Assembly: GCF_008180615.1 (NCBI RefSeq)
Contig: NZ_VTEH01000002.1
Span: forward strand, 354,286 to 418,285
Length of the DNA: 64,000 bases
Direction of reading: 5' to 3'
DNA from: Rossellomorea vietnamensis
GTDB lineage: Bacteria; Bacillota; Bacilli; Bacillales; Bacillaceae_B
A program made the translations under genes and the position numbers. Positions 54,450 to 62,964 of the stretch are shown here, in pieces. The notes under the pieces were generated by a model. It searched no databases. It worked only from the letters and a program-made list of their open reading frames with translations, and was not told the DNA's origin. How positions within the stretch are numbered: position 1 is the first letter of the stretch; each line of letters begins with the position of its first letter.

Positions 54450-55154
54450 ATGATCTACACACTGCATTGGGTTTATTTTATCATTATGGCAGCAGGAGCT
54501 GTTTATTTTTATGTTTTAAGCAGAAATCCTCAAGGCGTACCACGGTATGAATATGTAATAGCTATTTTCATTCCTTGCTGGTCAGGGGCCGCCTATTTGT
54601 CAATAGCTTTAGGGCAAGGCTTTCTTGAATCAAATGAAAGAGTAATATACTTTGCCAGATACCTGGATTGGGTTGTAACTACCCCCTTATTGCTCCTTGC
54701 TTTAGCACTTACAGCAATGTTCTATAAAAAGGAGAAAGATAAGGCTCTAATCGGTTCCCTCATAGGAGCAGATATGTTTATGATACTGACAGGTTTAATC
54801 GCAGACTTTTCAACTGGAGCTCAAAAATACATATGGTATTCTCTAGGGGTGCTGGCACTTCTGATCATTCTTTATATCATCTGGTACCCTTTAAGGAATA
54901 TAGCGAAATCCTCGGATAAACAATTAGGTAAACACTATACCCATACTGCCTTATACCTTACCGCTTTTTGGTTTACTTATCCGACAGTTTGGTTATTAGG
55001 GCCATCAGGTTTGGGGCTTACTCAAGATGGAGTTGAGGTCCTTGCCTTTATTATTTTACCTATTTTCTCTAAGGTGGGGTTCAGCATTTTAGACCTTGGG
55101 GGACTAAGAAAACTTGGTTTACAAAAAGACAAGTCGCGGACGGTGCAAATGTAA
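54450..55154 (+). CDS. Xenorhodopsin-type microbial rhodopsin
   Basis: A 234-residue, seven-helix retinal protein. Helix C reads ARYLDWVVTTPLLLLALAL: bacteriorhodopsin's Arg82, Asp85, Trp86 and Thr89 are kept (Arg70, Asp73, Trp74, Thr77 here), while the proton donor Asp96 is Ala84. Helix F has FWFTYPTVWLLGPSGLG. In helix G the retinal lysine is Lys208 (PIFSKVGFSILDLGG); Pro204 replaces Asp212 and Asp215 lies seven residues after the lysine. Pro at 212 plus Asp at K+7 is the mark of the Anabaena sensory rhodopsin/xenorhodopsin clade, whose Bacillus member pumps protons inward. The start ATG is seven bases after GGAGG; another ATG two codons upstream is too close. No carotene oxygenase or transducer gene adjoins it. 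Confidence 0.92.
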   Translation: MIYTLHWVYFIIMAAGAVYFYVLSRNPQGVPRYEYVIAIFIPCWSGAAYLSIALGQGFLESNERVIYFARYLDWVVTTPLLLLALALTAMFYKKEKDKALIGSLIGADMFMILTGLIADFSTGAQKYIWYSLGVLALLIILYIIWYPLRNIAKSSDKQLGKHYTHTALYLTAFWFTYPTVWLLGPSGLGLTQDGVEVLAFIILPIFSKVGFSILDLGGLRKLGLQKDKSRTVQM

Positions 55155-55190
55155 TTTTTTTGCAGGACCAGCCCGTAGATACAGGGAATA

Positions 55191-55226
55191 TAAAAAAAGG
55201 ACTCTTTTCAATAGAGAAGAGTCCTG
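55191..55226. terminator. Terminator between rhodopsin and MFS gene
   Basis: AGGACTCTT and AAGAGTCCT form the stem just after the MFS stop on the minus strand, with an A-run on the plus side giving T's for minus-strand transcripts. Confidence 0.8.
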
Positions 55227-55230
55227 AGGT

Positions 55231-56418
55231 TTAAGAGAGTGATACCGATACTGCTTCTTTCTTTTTCAAAGACTTGTCATAGACTGCTGTAAAGATAATC
55301 GCTACGGCAAACAATCCAATTAAAGCGGTAAACAGGAAGGAAATGCCAAAACCATCCACAAGCAGCCCGCCTAATACTGGTCCTATCATCCTGCCGCCAG
55401 TCGCTGTACTGTTGACGATTCCCTGATAGAATCCTTCCCTGCCCTTTGGAGCAAGGTCATTGGCGATGGTCGGAACTGCCGGCCAGATGAGCATTTCTCC
55501 GATGGTCATAATGATCATCGCGATCGCGAACATCTGGAAAGCTTCAGCCGTAGCAGCTACACCGAAAGAAATCATGAAGATGACTATTCCAATCTGGATC
55601 TGCATCTTTAAGTTATTTTCAAAGCGGCGGATGATCTTGGACAGAATCGGCTGTGCCAGGACAATCAACCCTCCATTGATAGTCCACAGCAAACTGTATT
55701 GCTTCAGGCTGATATTGATTTCCTGCGTATAGCTTGCGATGGTCGACTGCCATTGCACATAGCCGATCCAGCACAGGATATAGGCTGTACAGATCAAGAT
55801 CAATGCTGTGAATTTAGCTTTATTTTTAATAAAAGCACCTTCTTGTATCACCGAAGTCTGCTTTCCGGTATTCACACTGATGTTCTTGTAGCCAAAGAAG
55901 GCGATCAAGAAGAAGACAACATACATAATCAAGTTTGCTAGAAAGATATATTGAAAGGAATAAGAAGCAACGAACCCTCCGAGTGCTGCACCGACCGCGA
56001 CGCCGACATTCTGCGCAACATAGATGGCATTGAATGATTTGCGTCCGCCCTCAGGCCAGACAGATCCTGCCATGGCGTAGACAGATGGAAAAACAATACC
56101 AGAACCAAAACCGACGATTGCAAGAAATATAATATAGTGCGGCCATCCATGATAAAAGTTCATTCCGACAAGAGCCAGCAATGTAATGATGATTCCCGTT
56201 AAAATTGAACGGTATCCACCGATTTTATCAAAGAGACTTCCTCCAAACAGATTTCCGATGACACTTGCCCCGGCATTCAACATAAGGACTAATCCCGCTA
56301 CTGATAACGACTTGCCGAGATGTGAATTAATATAAATCGCATTCAGCGGCCATAAGAACGATGCTGCCGTGACATTTACCATCATACCGGCAATCAGCAG
56401 CCACAATGATTTAGGCAT
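55231..56418 (-). CDS. yttB: MFS transporter, YttB-like
   Basis: A 395-residue major-facilitator protein with 12 helices. The A-loop GGSLFDKIGGYRSILTG is typical. I start it at MPKSLWLLIAGMMV, behind GGAAGGG; the frame stays open 40 codons further without a good site. B. subtilis yttB lies near leuS too. It is probably a drug or metabolite exporter. The 56419-56762 stretch upstream shows only a weak hairpin near 56615-56645. Confidence 0.78.
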   Translation of the reverse strand: MPKSLWLLIAGMMVNVTAASFLWPLNAIYINSHLGKSLSVAGLVLMLNAGASVIGNLFGGSLFDKIGGYRSILTGIIITLLALVGMNFYHGWPHYIIFLAIVGFGSGIVFPSVYAMAGSVWPEGGRKSFNAIYVAQNVGVAVGAALGGFVASYSFQYIFLANLIMYVVFFLIAFFGYKNISVNTGKQTSVIQEGAFIKNKAKFTALILICTAYILCWIGYVQWQSTIASYTQEINISLKQYSLLWTINGGLIVLAQPILSKIIRRFENNLKMQIQIGIVIFMISFGVAATAEAFQMFAIAMIIMTIGEMLIWPAVPTIANDLAPKGREGFYQGIVNSTATGGRMIGPVLGGLLVDGFGISFLFTALIGLFAVAIIFTAVYDKSLKKKEAVSVSLS

Positions 56419-56762
56419 AAAGAGCGCTTCCCTTCCGAAGATATTTCGATTCCCAAAATGAATTATAGGGCTTTTCAGGGCACTGCGCAATACACTTTGG
56501 AATAGAGAGATAATTCCAAATAATGACCGGGTTTTCATAAAAAACCGTGTATGATTTCTTGTCGGATTAATCGGGATTGGAACGGGTCATCAGCATGATT
56601 AGCTGGGAATGCTTTGAAGGGAAGCTGACAGCTTCACTTCCTTTTTTTCTGCACCGGTTTTCTCTTTTTGCTTTTCCTTTACAATTACCGTAATTGTCCT
56701 TTTCCGCAGATTCCACGCTGTCTGGCGGGTGATCACTACTTTTGCCAGACTCCCTGCCACTC

Positions 56763-57347
56763 CTATGTTTCTTTTAACATTGAATGCTTTCGATAAGCTT
56801 CAAAATAACTTTTCCAAAAAAAGATCGCCATAAGTGCGGGAAGCAGCTTCATGAGTACAAATGGAGTTTCAAATAAGAATGCTTTCCAAAATAAAGAACC
56901 GTCTATCCCCCACAGCCCTTCATGGTATAACTCCGCATCACCGTAGAACATAAATGAGTAGGCCAAAAACATGGTGCCCAGCCAAAATGAATAATTCATT
57001 AATCTTCTATAATAATTACTCCGAGATTGCCGGTCAGAGAAAATTTCATTTTGATCATTGTCTTCTTTCTGCCAATACCGAATGCCGCTGAGCCAGGGGC
57101 CCTTTAAATAGTTCCATCCGAAATCCTCATAAATCCCTTTGTATTCTGCAAACTTTTCTTTTGGCAGATGGTCTTGATAGTCAAGCCGCATGACATATCT
57201 CTTGTCTGTTTTTTCGAAAGTGTATATTCCTAAACCACTAATATTGGTACAGCGGAAGCCTTTCTGTAATTGCTCGTTCAGCCATTGTTCTTCTTTTTCA
57301 ATATTAAAGAACACTTTAAACTTCTTCACTTCATTCACTTCCTTCAT
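56763..57347 (-). CDS. DUF2812 membrane protein
   Basis: A 194-residue protein: a soluble N-terminal DUF2812 domain (EEQWLNEQLQKGFRCTNISG, YEDFGWNYLKGPWLSGIRYW) and two C-terminal helices. It overlaps the end of the PadR-type gene by 17 bases. PadR-DUF2812 pairs are common in Firmicutes, where the membrane protein is thought to be the regulator's target or modulator. Confidence 0.85.
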   Translation of the reverse strand: MKEVNEVKKFKVFFNIEKEEQWLNEQLQKGFRCTNISGLGIYTFEKTDKRYVMRLDYQDHLPKEKFAEYKGIYEDFGWNYLKGPWLSGIRYWQKEDNDQNEIFSDRQSRSNYYRRLMNYSFWLGTMFLAYSFMFYGDAELYHEGLWGIDGSLFWKAFLFETPFVLMKLLPALMAIFFWKSYFEAYRKHSMLKET

Positions 57348-57633
57348 ACAAGGATAAAATGTGCAAAAGCCTTTCTTTTTCTATCTTCAAAACGTCTTTT
57401 CCTTCTGAAGTAATCATATAGATTTTTTTCCGGCCGGAGTTTCCAACAGGTTCAATCCAGCCATGCTTATTCAAGTTTTCAATCGCCCCGTATAAAGTAC
57501 CGGCCGCTAATATAACGCTGCCATTGCTTAATTTTTCTATCTTCTGCATGGCGGCATATCCATGGAGCGGTTCACACAGAACCAATAAAATATAGTGCAT
57601 GGTTTCAGACAACGGCAATAATTTATGTTTCAT
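57331..57633 (-). CDS. PadR family transcriptional regulator
   Basis: A 100-residue winged-helix protein of the short PadR type: LPLSETMHYILLVLCEPLHG, YAAMQKIEKLSNGSVILAAG and TLYGAIENLNKHGWIEPVG. It probably represses its own operon with the DUF2812 gene through the inverted repeat at 57645-57704. Confidence 0.9.
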   Translation of the reverse strand: MKHKLLPLSETMHYILLVLCEPLHGYAAMQKIEKLSNGSVILAAGTLYGAIENLNKHGWIEPVGNSGRKKIYMITSEGKDVLKIEKERLLHILSLYEGSE

Positions 57634-57644
57634 ACATTCACCCT

Positions 57645-57704
57645 CTATTCAGTTCGACTATATAGTTTAACTTAATAATAGGTTATTACAGTTCAACTGA
57701 ATAG
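57645..57704. promoter_or_regulatory. Operator-like inverted repeats upstream of padR
   Basis: CTATTCAGTT (57645-57654) is repeated inverted as AACTGAATAG (57695-57704), with the perfect palindrome ACTATATAGT (57657-57666) between. Nested symmetry in the promoter region of a PadR gene suggests its own binding sites. Confidence 0.55.
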
Positions 57705-57751
57705 TCAACAGCTTTCTAACAACTATCGTTCAACCTTTATAATCCAATTAG

Positions 57752-57857
57752 AAAAAGTCGATTTCCTTAACAATGGAAAACCGACTTTTTAAGTGATTAT
57801 CTTCTTTATAAAATAAAAGGGAGTGACAAAATCAATGCGATTTGCCACTCCCCTTTC
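57752..57857. terminator. Two strong hairpins downstream of nothing obvious
   Basis: AAAAAGTCG and CGACTTTTT (57752-57790) form one hairpin, AAAGGGAGTG and CACTCCCCTTT (about 57819-57857) another. Both look like terminators but no gene ends just before them on either strand. They may be remnants of lost genes or protect padR from upstream transcription. Confidence 0.5.
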
Positions 57858-57919
57858 ATATATTACTTAGGTGTTTCACTCGGAAACATTACCCTTTAGC
57901 CGAAGCTGTCTTTTTACAA

Positions 57920-58141
57920 GGCTCTTTTCTAAGAGATTGTTGCTTTTTAATGCTATTTTATCTCCTCCCCATTTTTTCGTAGAGGGATTGGAGCGGAAGG
58001 CGTGGGACCTCCTGCGGGACTAGCGGGACAGGTGAGACCCCACAGGCGAAGCCGAGGAGGCTCAACGCCCGCCCCGCGGAGTCGCGCGCCTAGAGCGGAA
58101 ATCCGTTTCTTTTTAACAGCCACAATCTTTGAGAAAAGAGC
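57920..58141. mobile_element. MITE-like element with 9-bp target duplication
   Basis: The left end GCTCTTTTCTAAGAGATTGT is repeated inverted at the right end (reverse complement GCTCTTTTCTCAAAGATTGT), giving terminal inverted repeats of about 30 bases. TTTTTACAA stands immediately outside both ends (57911-57919 and 58142-58150), a 9-bp target duplication. The GC-rich centre (CTCCTGCGGGACTAGCGGGA, GACCCCACAGGCGAAGCCGA) has no open frame. A truncated copy lies at 63562-63673 and solo ends at 29204 and 61171. A transposase in trans would be needed. Confidence 0.75.
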
Positions 58142-58159
58142 TTTTTACAAACATCCTAT

Positions 58160-59221
58160 CTACACACTATGAGCAAAGTCCTCAAGCATCTTTTGATACA
58201 TATAAAGAGAATCAATCTCAACATTTTCCTTGTTTCCATGCCAGTTTTCCCCGACTGGGCCGAATTCAATTGCAGGAATGCCAAGCTGCGCAAAGAATTG
58301 GGTGTCAGCTGCACCGTGCTGGCCGAAGAATACAGCGTCTGAGCCTGTATTTTTTTCGACAGCCGCTTTGATTTTTTGTACATAGTAATCCTCTATATCC
58401 GTTCTTACAGGCTTACTGAACATGCTGACGTACACCGAGCTGTCAATCGCGTTTTCAATCTGCTTCACGACATCATCTTTCGTTTGCTCCGGCAGGTAAC
58501 GGATGTCATACTTCAGCATACAGGTTCCCGGTACTTTATTATATGCATCTCCCCCTTCAATCATAGCGAGATTGAGTGACGGCGTCGGGTAGTATTCAGA
58601 GCTTTCTTTCATAAATGGCAAATCTTTTATTTTTTGATGAACTTCATAAGCCATTTCAATCGCGTTCATACCTTCCCACGGTCTGCTTCCGTGTGCCGGG
58701 GTTCCTTCCACTTCAATATTAAGCCTCAAGACTCCTTTTGCCTGCAGGGCGATGCCAAGCTGGGTCGGTTCGGAACAAATGACAAAGTCGCCTGTATAGC
58801 CCTCTTCGACCAGATGGCCCGTGCAATTGAAGCCGCCGATTTCTTCATCAGAGACGATTTGAAGCTGGATTTTCGTATGGAGATCCTCATCCTTCAATGC
58901 AGCCATGGCCTTCATCATGCAAGCCACTCCCGCTTTCATGTCAGCAGAACCGCGCGCATAGATCTTTTCATTCTTCTCACGTGGAACGAATTGCTCCTCT
59001 TTTCCGCTGACTACATCAATATGGCCGTTGAAAATAACCTTTTTATCTCCGCTGCCAATTTCAGATACCAGCATTTTATAACCATTGTTTTCAATGATGT
59101 TTACCGGCAGTCCATTTTCCTCCAGCCATTGACCGCAGTACTCAATTGCCTTGTTGCTTCCTTCTTTTGTCGAACTATTGATTAAAAGCAGCTCTTTTAA
59201 TAGTTCTTTTAGTCCTTCCAT
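58160..59221 (-). CDS. M20 family deacylase (ArgE/DapE-like)
   Basis: A 353-residue zinc peptidase/deacylase. Metal sites are NGHIDVVSGKEE, YARGSADMKAGVACMMKAM and SDEEIGGFNCTGH; a dimerisation domain starts near KGVLRLNIEVEGTPAHGSRP. It could cleave N-acetyl or N-succinyl groups from amino acids. Start ATG follows AGGAGG. The exact substrate cannot be read from sequence. Confidence 0.85.
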   Translation of the reverse strand: MEGLKELLKELLLINSSTKEGSNKAIEYCGQWLEENGLPVNIIENNGYKMLVSEIGSGDKKVIFNGHIDVVSGKEEQFVPREKNEKIYARGSADMKAGVACMMKAMAALKDEDLHTKIQLQIVSDEEIGGFNCTGHLVEEGYTGDFVICSEPTQLGIALQAKGVLRLNIEVEGTPAHGSRPWEGMNAIEMAYEVHQKIKDLPFMKESSEYYPTPSLNLAMIEGGDAYNKVPGTCMLKYDIRYLPEQTKDDVVKQIENAIDSSVYVSMFSKPVRTDIEDYYVQKIKAAVEKNTGSDAVFFGQHGAADTQFFAQLGIPAIEFGPVGENWHGNKENVEIDSLYMYQKMLEDFAHSV

Positions 59222-59310
59222 AATCATCCTCCTGTTTAATTTCCTATATACTTTCTATTACCACGAAGAAGAACAGATAAATCTTTTTAATAAGCGTAGT
59301 TCAACTTAGC

Positions 59311-59348
59311 AAAAAAAAACCAGGCTGGACCTTAAGTCCAAACTGGTT
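59311..59348 (-). terminator. Terminator of the CNNM/CorC gene
   Basis: AACCAG and CTGGTT enclose an inner GGAC/GTCC stem, followed by nine T on the minus strand, five bases after the stop. Confidence 0.85.
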
Positions 59349-59352
59349 GACG

Positions 59353-60684
59353 TTATACATTTGTATCAATGACAATTTCATCTTTTACTAAAGCTTTGAT
59401 TTTGGCTATCCGCTTATCGTCCATTTCCTCAACAGAGAATTCAACGTTTTTAAAATTGACGACTGGACGCTCGCTTTCATTCGGAATGAAGCCGAGCTGG
59501 CCAAGAACAAAACCATTCAGAGTATCAAATTCTTCAATTGGCAAATCAGCTTTTAACACTTCTTCCACTTCATAAAGGTTGGTTGATCCCATGATCATAT
59601 AGGTTTGATCGTCCAGCTGGATGATTTCATCCTCTTCCAGCTCCGGCTCATCATATTCATCCGAGATACTCCCCACGATTTCTTCCATAATATCTTCAAT
59701 TGTAACAATTCCATCTGTTCCTCCATACTCATCAATAACGATTGCCATGTGAGTATTGTTTTTCTGCATTTCTGCAAATAAAGAATCGATACTTTTGGAT
59801 TCCAGTACATAATATGGATTTCGAACGAGTGTCTTCAAGTTAAAGGTTTCTTCCCCGCCATTTTCCAGGAACTGAATAAGATCTTTGACATGCAGAATTC
59901 CGATAATTTGATCCAGGCTTTCTTCAAAGACCGGAAAACGGGTATATTTTTCAACGTTCACAATATGGGCTGCTTCCTTTAAGTTCAAATCATAGGGAAT
60001 CGCCACAATGTTTGTTCGATGGGTCATGATATCCCCAACGTCTTTGTTGTCTAGTTCAAAGATATTGTTGATCATGATTTTTTCATTTTCCTGTATCGTG
60101 CCCTTCTCTTTCCCGACATCGACCATCATCCTGATTTCTTCCTCTGTCACGTTTTCATCTTCTGCATTCGGATCAACCCCAAAAAGCCTGACAATCATAT
60201 TGGTTGAAAAGGTCAGCAACTTAACAAAAGGAGAAGAAATCTTTGAAAGAACAGAAAGCGGAACCACTGCAAAGCGGGAAATTCCTTCTGCTTTTTGCAG
60301 TGCAAGCCTTTTGGGAACCAGTTCTCCCAGCACAAGCGTGAAATAGGAAAGAATGAGAGTGATCACCACAACCGAAATCGTTTCTAACACGGCCGCTGAA
60401 ACCGGCACCCCCATGTTCAGCAGGAACTCTGTGAACCTGCCTGCAAAGCTTTCGGCTGCGAAAGCACTCGCCAGGAAACCCGCTAACGTAATCCCTATTT
60501 GGATGGTCGCAAGAAATCGGCTTGGTTCAGCTAAAAGGCTATGAAGAAGAATTGCTTTTTTGTCCCCCTTCTCCGCATCCAGCTTTACTTTGTTATCATT
60601 CAAAGAGATTAAGGCGATTTCTGATGCGGCAAAAAAAGCATTCAGTACAATCAGAACGAAAAGTATTAACAATTCTATTCCCAA
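59353..60684 (-). CDS. CNNM/CorC-type transporter (hemolysin C family)
   Basis: A 443-residue protein: an N-terminal CNNM membrane domain (to about 190, with LGELVPKRLALQKAEGIS), a CBS pair (DIMTHRTNIVAIPYDLNLKE, KDLIQFLENGGEE, VIDEYGGTDGIVTIEDIMEE) and the CorC_HlyC domain at the end. Bacterial CNNM proteins move Mg2+ or Co2+. TTG start ten bases after GGAGG. Confidence 0.9.
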   Translation of the reverse strand: MGIELLILFVLIVLNAFFAASEIALISLNDNKVKLDAEKGDKKAILLHSLLAEPSRFLATIQIGITLAGFLASAFAAESFAGRFTEFLLNMGVPVSAAVLETISVVVITLILSYFTLVLGELVPKRLALQKAEGISRFAVVPLSVLSKISSPFVKLLTFSTNMIVRLFGVDPNAEDENVTEEEIRMMVDVGKEKGTIQENEKIMINNIFELDNKDVGDIMTHRTNIVAIPYDLNLKEAAHIVNVEKYTRFPVFEESLDQIIGILHVKDLIQFLENGGEETFNLKTLVRNPYYVLESKSIDSLFAEMQKNNTHMAIVIDEYGGTDGIVTIEDIMEEIVGSISDEYDEPELEEDEIIQLDDQTYMIMGSTNLYEVEEVLKADLPIEEFDTLNGFVLGQLGFIPNESERPVVNFKNVEFSVEEMDDKRIAKIKALVKDEIVIDTNV

Positions 60685-60930
60685 TTAAATATGCCCTCCA
60701 AGTATTCATAATTTTATATTAAAACTTACAGATTAATCCTATTATATTTGTACAGAAACTTCTTTTACAAACTCCAAATTGGTTTAATTTGGACTAAATT
60801 ATGGGGTAATTCAACCAAAAAAGTTCTAAATGATGTATGCTTTCTTTTATTATTGCATCCTTGCGCGCCCAATCGTTGATTCTTATTCCTACTGATTTGG
60901 GCAGCAAAAAGGGAGGTGGATTTTTTATAT

Positions 60931-61168
60931 CGTGCCATTTCAGCTTGGTTTTCTATTATTAATGGTACGTTTCTTGATTAATCGCGCCATCTCGCCTGGG
61001 TTTTCTATTTTTAATGGTACGTTTCTTGATTAATCGTACCAGCTCAGCTTAGTTTTCTATTCTTAATGGTACGTTTCTTGGTTAATCATACCATCTCAGC
61101 TTGGTTTTCTATTTTTAATGGTACGTTTCTTGATTAATCGCGTCATCTCGCCTTGGTTTTCTATTTGT
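60931..61168. repeat. Tandem array, about 4.6 copies of a 52-bp unit
   Basis: CGTACCATCTCAGCTTGGTT-type units start at 60931, 60983 and every 52 bases. CGTACCAT near the start and ATGGTACG near base 33 of the unit are complementary, so each can fold. Non-coding. It lies upstream of the CNNM gene. The 60685-60930 part shows nothing else. Confidence 0.85.
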
Positions 61169-61170
61169 AA

Positions 61171-61200
61171 GGCTCTTTTCGTAAACTTTGTTGTTTTTTA
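61171..61200. repeat. Solitary MITE end sequence
   Basis: GGCTCTTTTCGTAAACTTTG followed by TTGTT, the reverse complement of 29204-29228 with one change, directly abutting the 52-bp array. Resembles the ends of the element at 57920. The following DNA to 61320 has no gene. Confidence 0.55.
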
Positions 61201-61320
61201 TATTAACTTTTTAAGATAGCCGCTTAATGCCAAAAGAAATTAATTGCTCCCCATAGTATCCAGTGGAGGGGGATACTGCCTAATTAAACTACCAAAAAAC
61301 GGAATTTTCAGGCAGCACAA

Positions 61321-61348
61321 AGTGCTTCTCTGGTTAAGGAGAAGCACT
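61321..61348. terminator. Hairpin after the 56-codon gene
   Basis: AGTGCTTCTC (61321-61330) and GAGAAGCACT (61339-61348) form a perfect 10-bp stem. The T-run on the minus strand is short (TTTGTG), so termination may be partial. Confidence 0.6.
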
Positions 61349-61355
61349 CAGTTTA

Positions 61356-61526
61356 TTACTGATTATCCAATTCCCGGTTCTTGGATTTCACCGGCTGGCC
61401 ATGTTCTTCATACCGCTTCTTAGCCTCTTTTACCGGATTGTACTCTTTGCCAAACTCGGTATCAAGGTTTCGTTTGGCATTCCTTGTTTTCTGCTCGGGG
61501 TTATTTTGCTTAGAACGTTTTTTCAA
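61356..61526 (-). CDS. Small basic protein coupled to ytzH
   Basis: TTG 61524-61526 overlaps the ytzH stop (TTGA) and starts a 56-residue hydrophilic protein (MKKRSKQNNPEQKTRNAKRN, then LDTEFGKEYNPVKEAKKRY). GGAAGGG lies eleven bases upstream. Composition, size and lack of hydrophobic residues recall small acid-soluble or other minor spore proteins, but I cannot assign a family. Confidence 0.65.
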   Translation of the reverse strand: MKKRSKQNNPEQKTRNAKRNLDTEFGKEYNPVKEAKKRYEEHGQPVKSKNRELDNQ

Positions 61527-61816
61527 TGTAATTTCCCTTCCACTGAATCAGGATCATGGTCCAACAGAACCATTTCATTTTGAAATTGCTGAAGCTGCAG
61601 ACGCATTCTGTGAAGCTGTTCACGCTGCTGTGAATTCGCGCTGTTTGCCAGGTGCCTGATATCATTGACGGCCTCTTCGACCATCTGCATGGCATCTGTA
61701 TACTCTTGATCATGGTAATGCTCTTGTTTCGTTCCTGATTTATATTGCTGCTGGGCATAACGGAGTGCATCTTCACATTTTTGCAAGCACTCATCTACAG
61801 ATTGTCTTGTTGCCAT
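61523..61816 (-). CDS. ytzH: YtzH-like protein
   Basis: A 97-residue helical protein (MATRQSVDECLQKCEDALRY, YTDAMQMVEEAVNDIRHLAN, HRMRLQLQQFQNEMVLLDHD) matching YtzH of Bacillus in pattern and position next to ytqA/ytqB. Function unknown. ATG codons at 61819 and 61816 are both possible; the second has the better spacing to GGAGG. Confidence 0.8.
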   Translation of the reverse strand: MATRQSVDECLQKCEDALRYAQQQYKSGTKQEHYHDQEYTDAMQMVEEAVNDIRHLANSANSQQREQLHRMRLQLQQFQNEMVLLDHDPDSVEGKLH

Positions 61817-61995
61817 CATTATCCCTCCAAAAAACTTCATAAATGAAGCTGTGCTTCTTTGTATAGTGTTTGTTATAAAATTGGAATCATCAGTGGAAAA
61901 TCATTCCTTACTCAACTGTAACCATGCTGTAATTGGATAAGGCGGGCTTTCATGGTAAAATGCTTCTATCATGACCACAGAGAGTACATAAGGAG

Positions 61996-62964
61996 GTGTT
62001 TGTCATAAAAGAGACAAACCCATTTCCGTATGCCGCTGATATAAAACGGTATCATACTTGGAATTATCATTTGAGAAATCATTTTGGACATAAAGTTTTT
62101 AAAGTAGCTCTTGATGGCGGATTCGATTGCCCCAACCGCGACGGCACAGTAGCTTACGGCGGCTGTACCTTCTGTTCGGCTGCAGGCTCTGGTGATTTTG
62201 CCGGAAGCCGAGTGGATCCGCTTGAAAAGCAGTTCAACGATATAAAGGACCGGATGCACCGCAAGTGGAAAGATGGAAAGTACATGGCCTACTTCCAAGC
62301 GTTCACCAATACCCATGCACCCGTTGAGGAGCTGCGGGAGAAATACGAATCCGTTTTAAAGCAAGAAGGCGTTGTTGGCATATCGATTGCCACAAGGCCG
62401 GACTGCCTGCCTGATGATGTTGTTGAATATCTCGCAGAATTGAATGAGAGGACTTACCTGTGGGTCGAACTCGGACTGCAGACCGTGCATGAAAAAACAG
62501 CCAGCCTGATCAACAGGGCCCATGATTATCAAACCTACGTTGAAGGTGTCACCAAACTCCGCAAGCACGGAATTCGTGTCTGTTCTCATATTATCAACGG
62601 ACTTCCACAGGAAGATTACACAATGATGATGGAAACGGCCAAAGAAGTGGCCAAATTGGATGTACAAGGGATAAAGATCCACCTTCTTCATCTCCTCAAA
62701 GGAACTCCTATGGTAAAGCAGTATGAAAAAGGGCAGCTGGAGTTCCTTTCATTTGATGAGTATGTAAGCCTTGTCTGCGACCAGCTTGAAATTCTGCCGC
62801 CGGAAATGATTGTTCACCGGATTACGGGAGATGGTCCAATCGACTTGATGATCGGGCCAATGTGGAGCGTGAACAAATGGAATGTCCTGAATGCCATAGA
62901 CGCTGAGCTGCAGCGCCGGAACAGCTGGCAGGGAAAATTTTATAAAGCGGAGGTGGAGGCATGA
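61996..62964 (+). CDS. ytqA: Radical SAM protein YtqA
   Basis: A 322-residue radical SAM enzyme. The cluster-binding Cys are in CPNRDGTVAYGGCTFCSAAG (CxnCxxC type), and the later LWVELGLQTVHEKTASLINR is typical of the TIGR01212 group. It is coupled to ytqB by an ATGA overlap. The first possible GTG (61996) lies inside the ribosome site AGGAGGTG. Alignment with the family start (M-K-Q...TNPFPYA) would put initiation at an ATA codon (62005-62007), eight bases after AGGAGG. Confidence 0.9.
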   Translation: MFVIKETNPFPYAADIKRYHTWNYHLRNHFGHKVFKVALDGGFDCPNRDGTVAYGGCTFCSAAGSGDFAGSRVDPLEKQFNDIKDRMHRKWKDGKYMAYFQAFTNTHAPVEELREKYESVLKQEGVVGISIATRPDCLPDDVVEYLAELNERTYLWVELGLQTVHEKTASLINRAHDYQTYVEGVTKLRKHGIRVCSHIINGLPQEDYTMMMETAKEVAKLDVQGIKIHLLHLLKGTPMVKQYEKGQLEFLSFDEYVSLVCDQLEILPPEMIVHRITGDGPIDLMIGPMWSVNKWNVLNAIDAELQRRNSWQGKFYKAEVEA

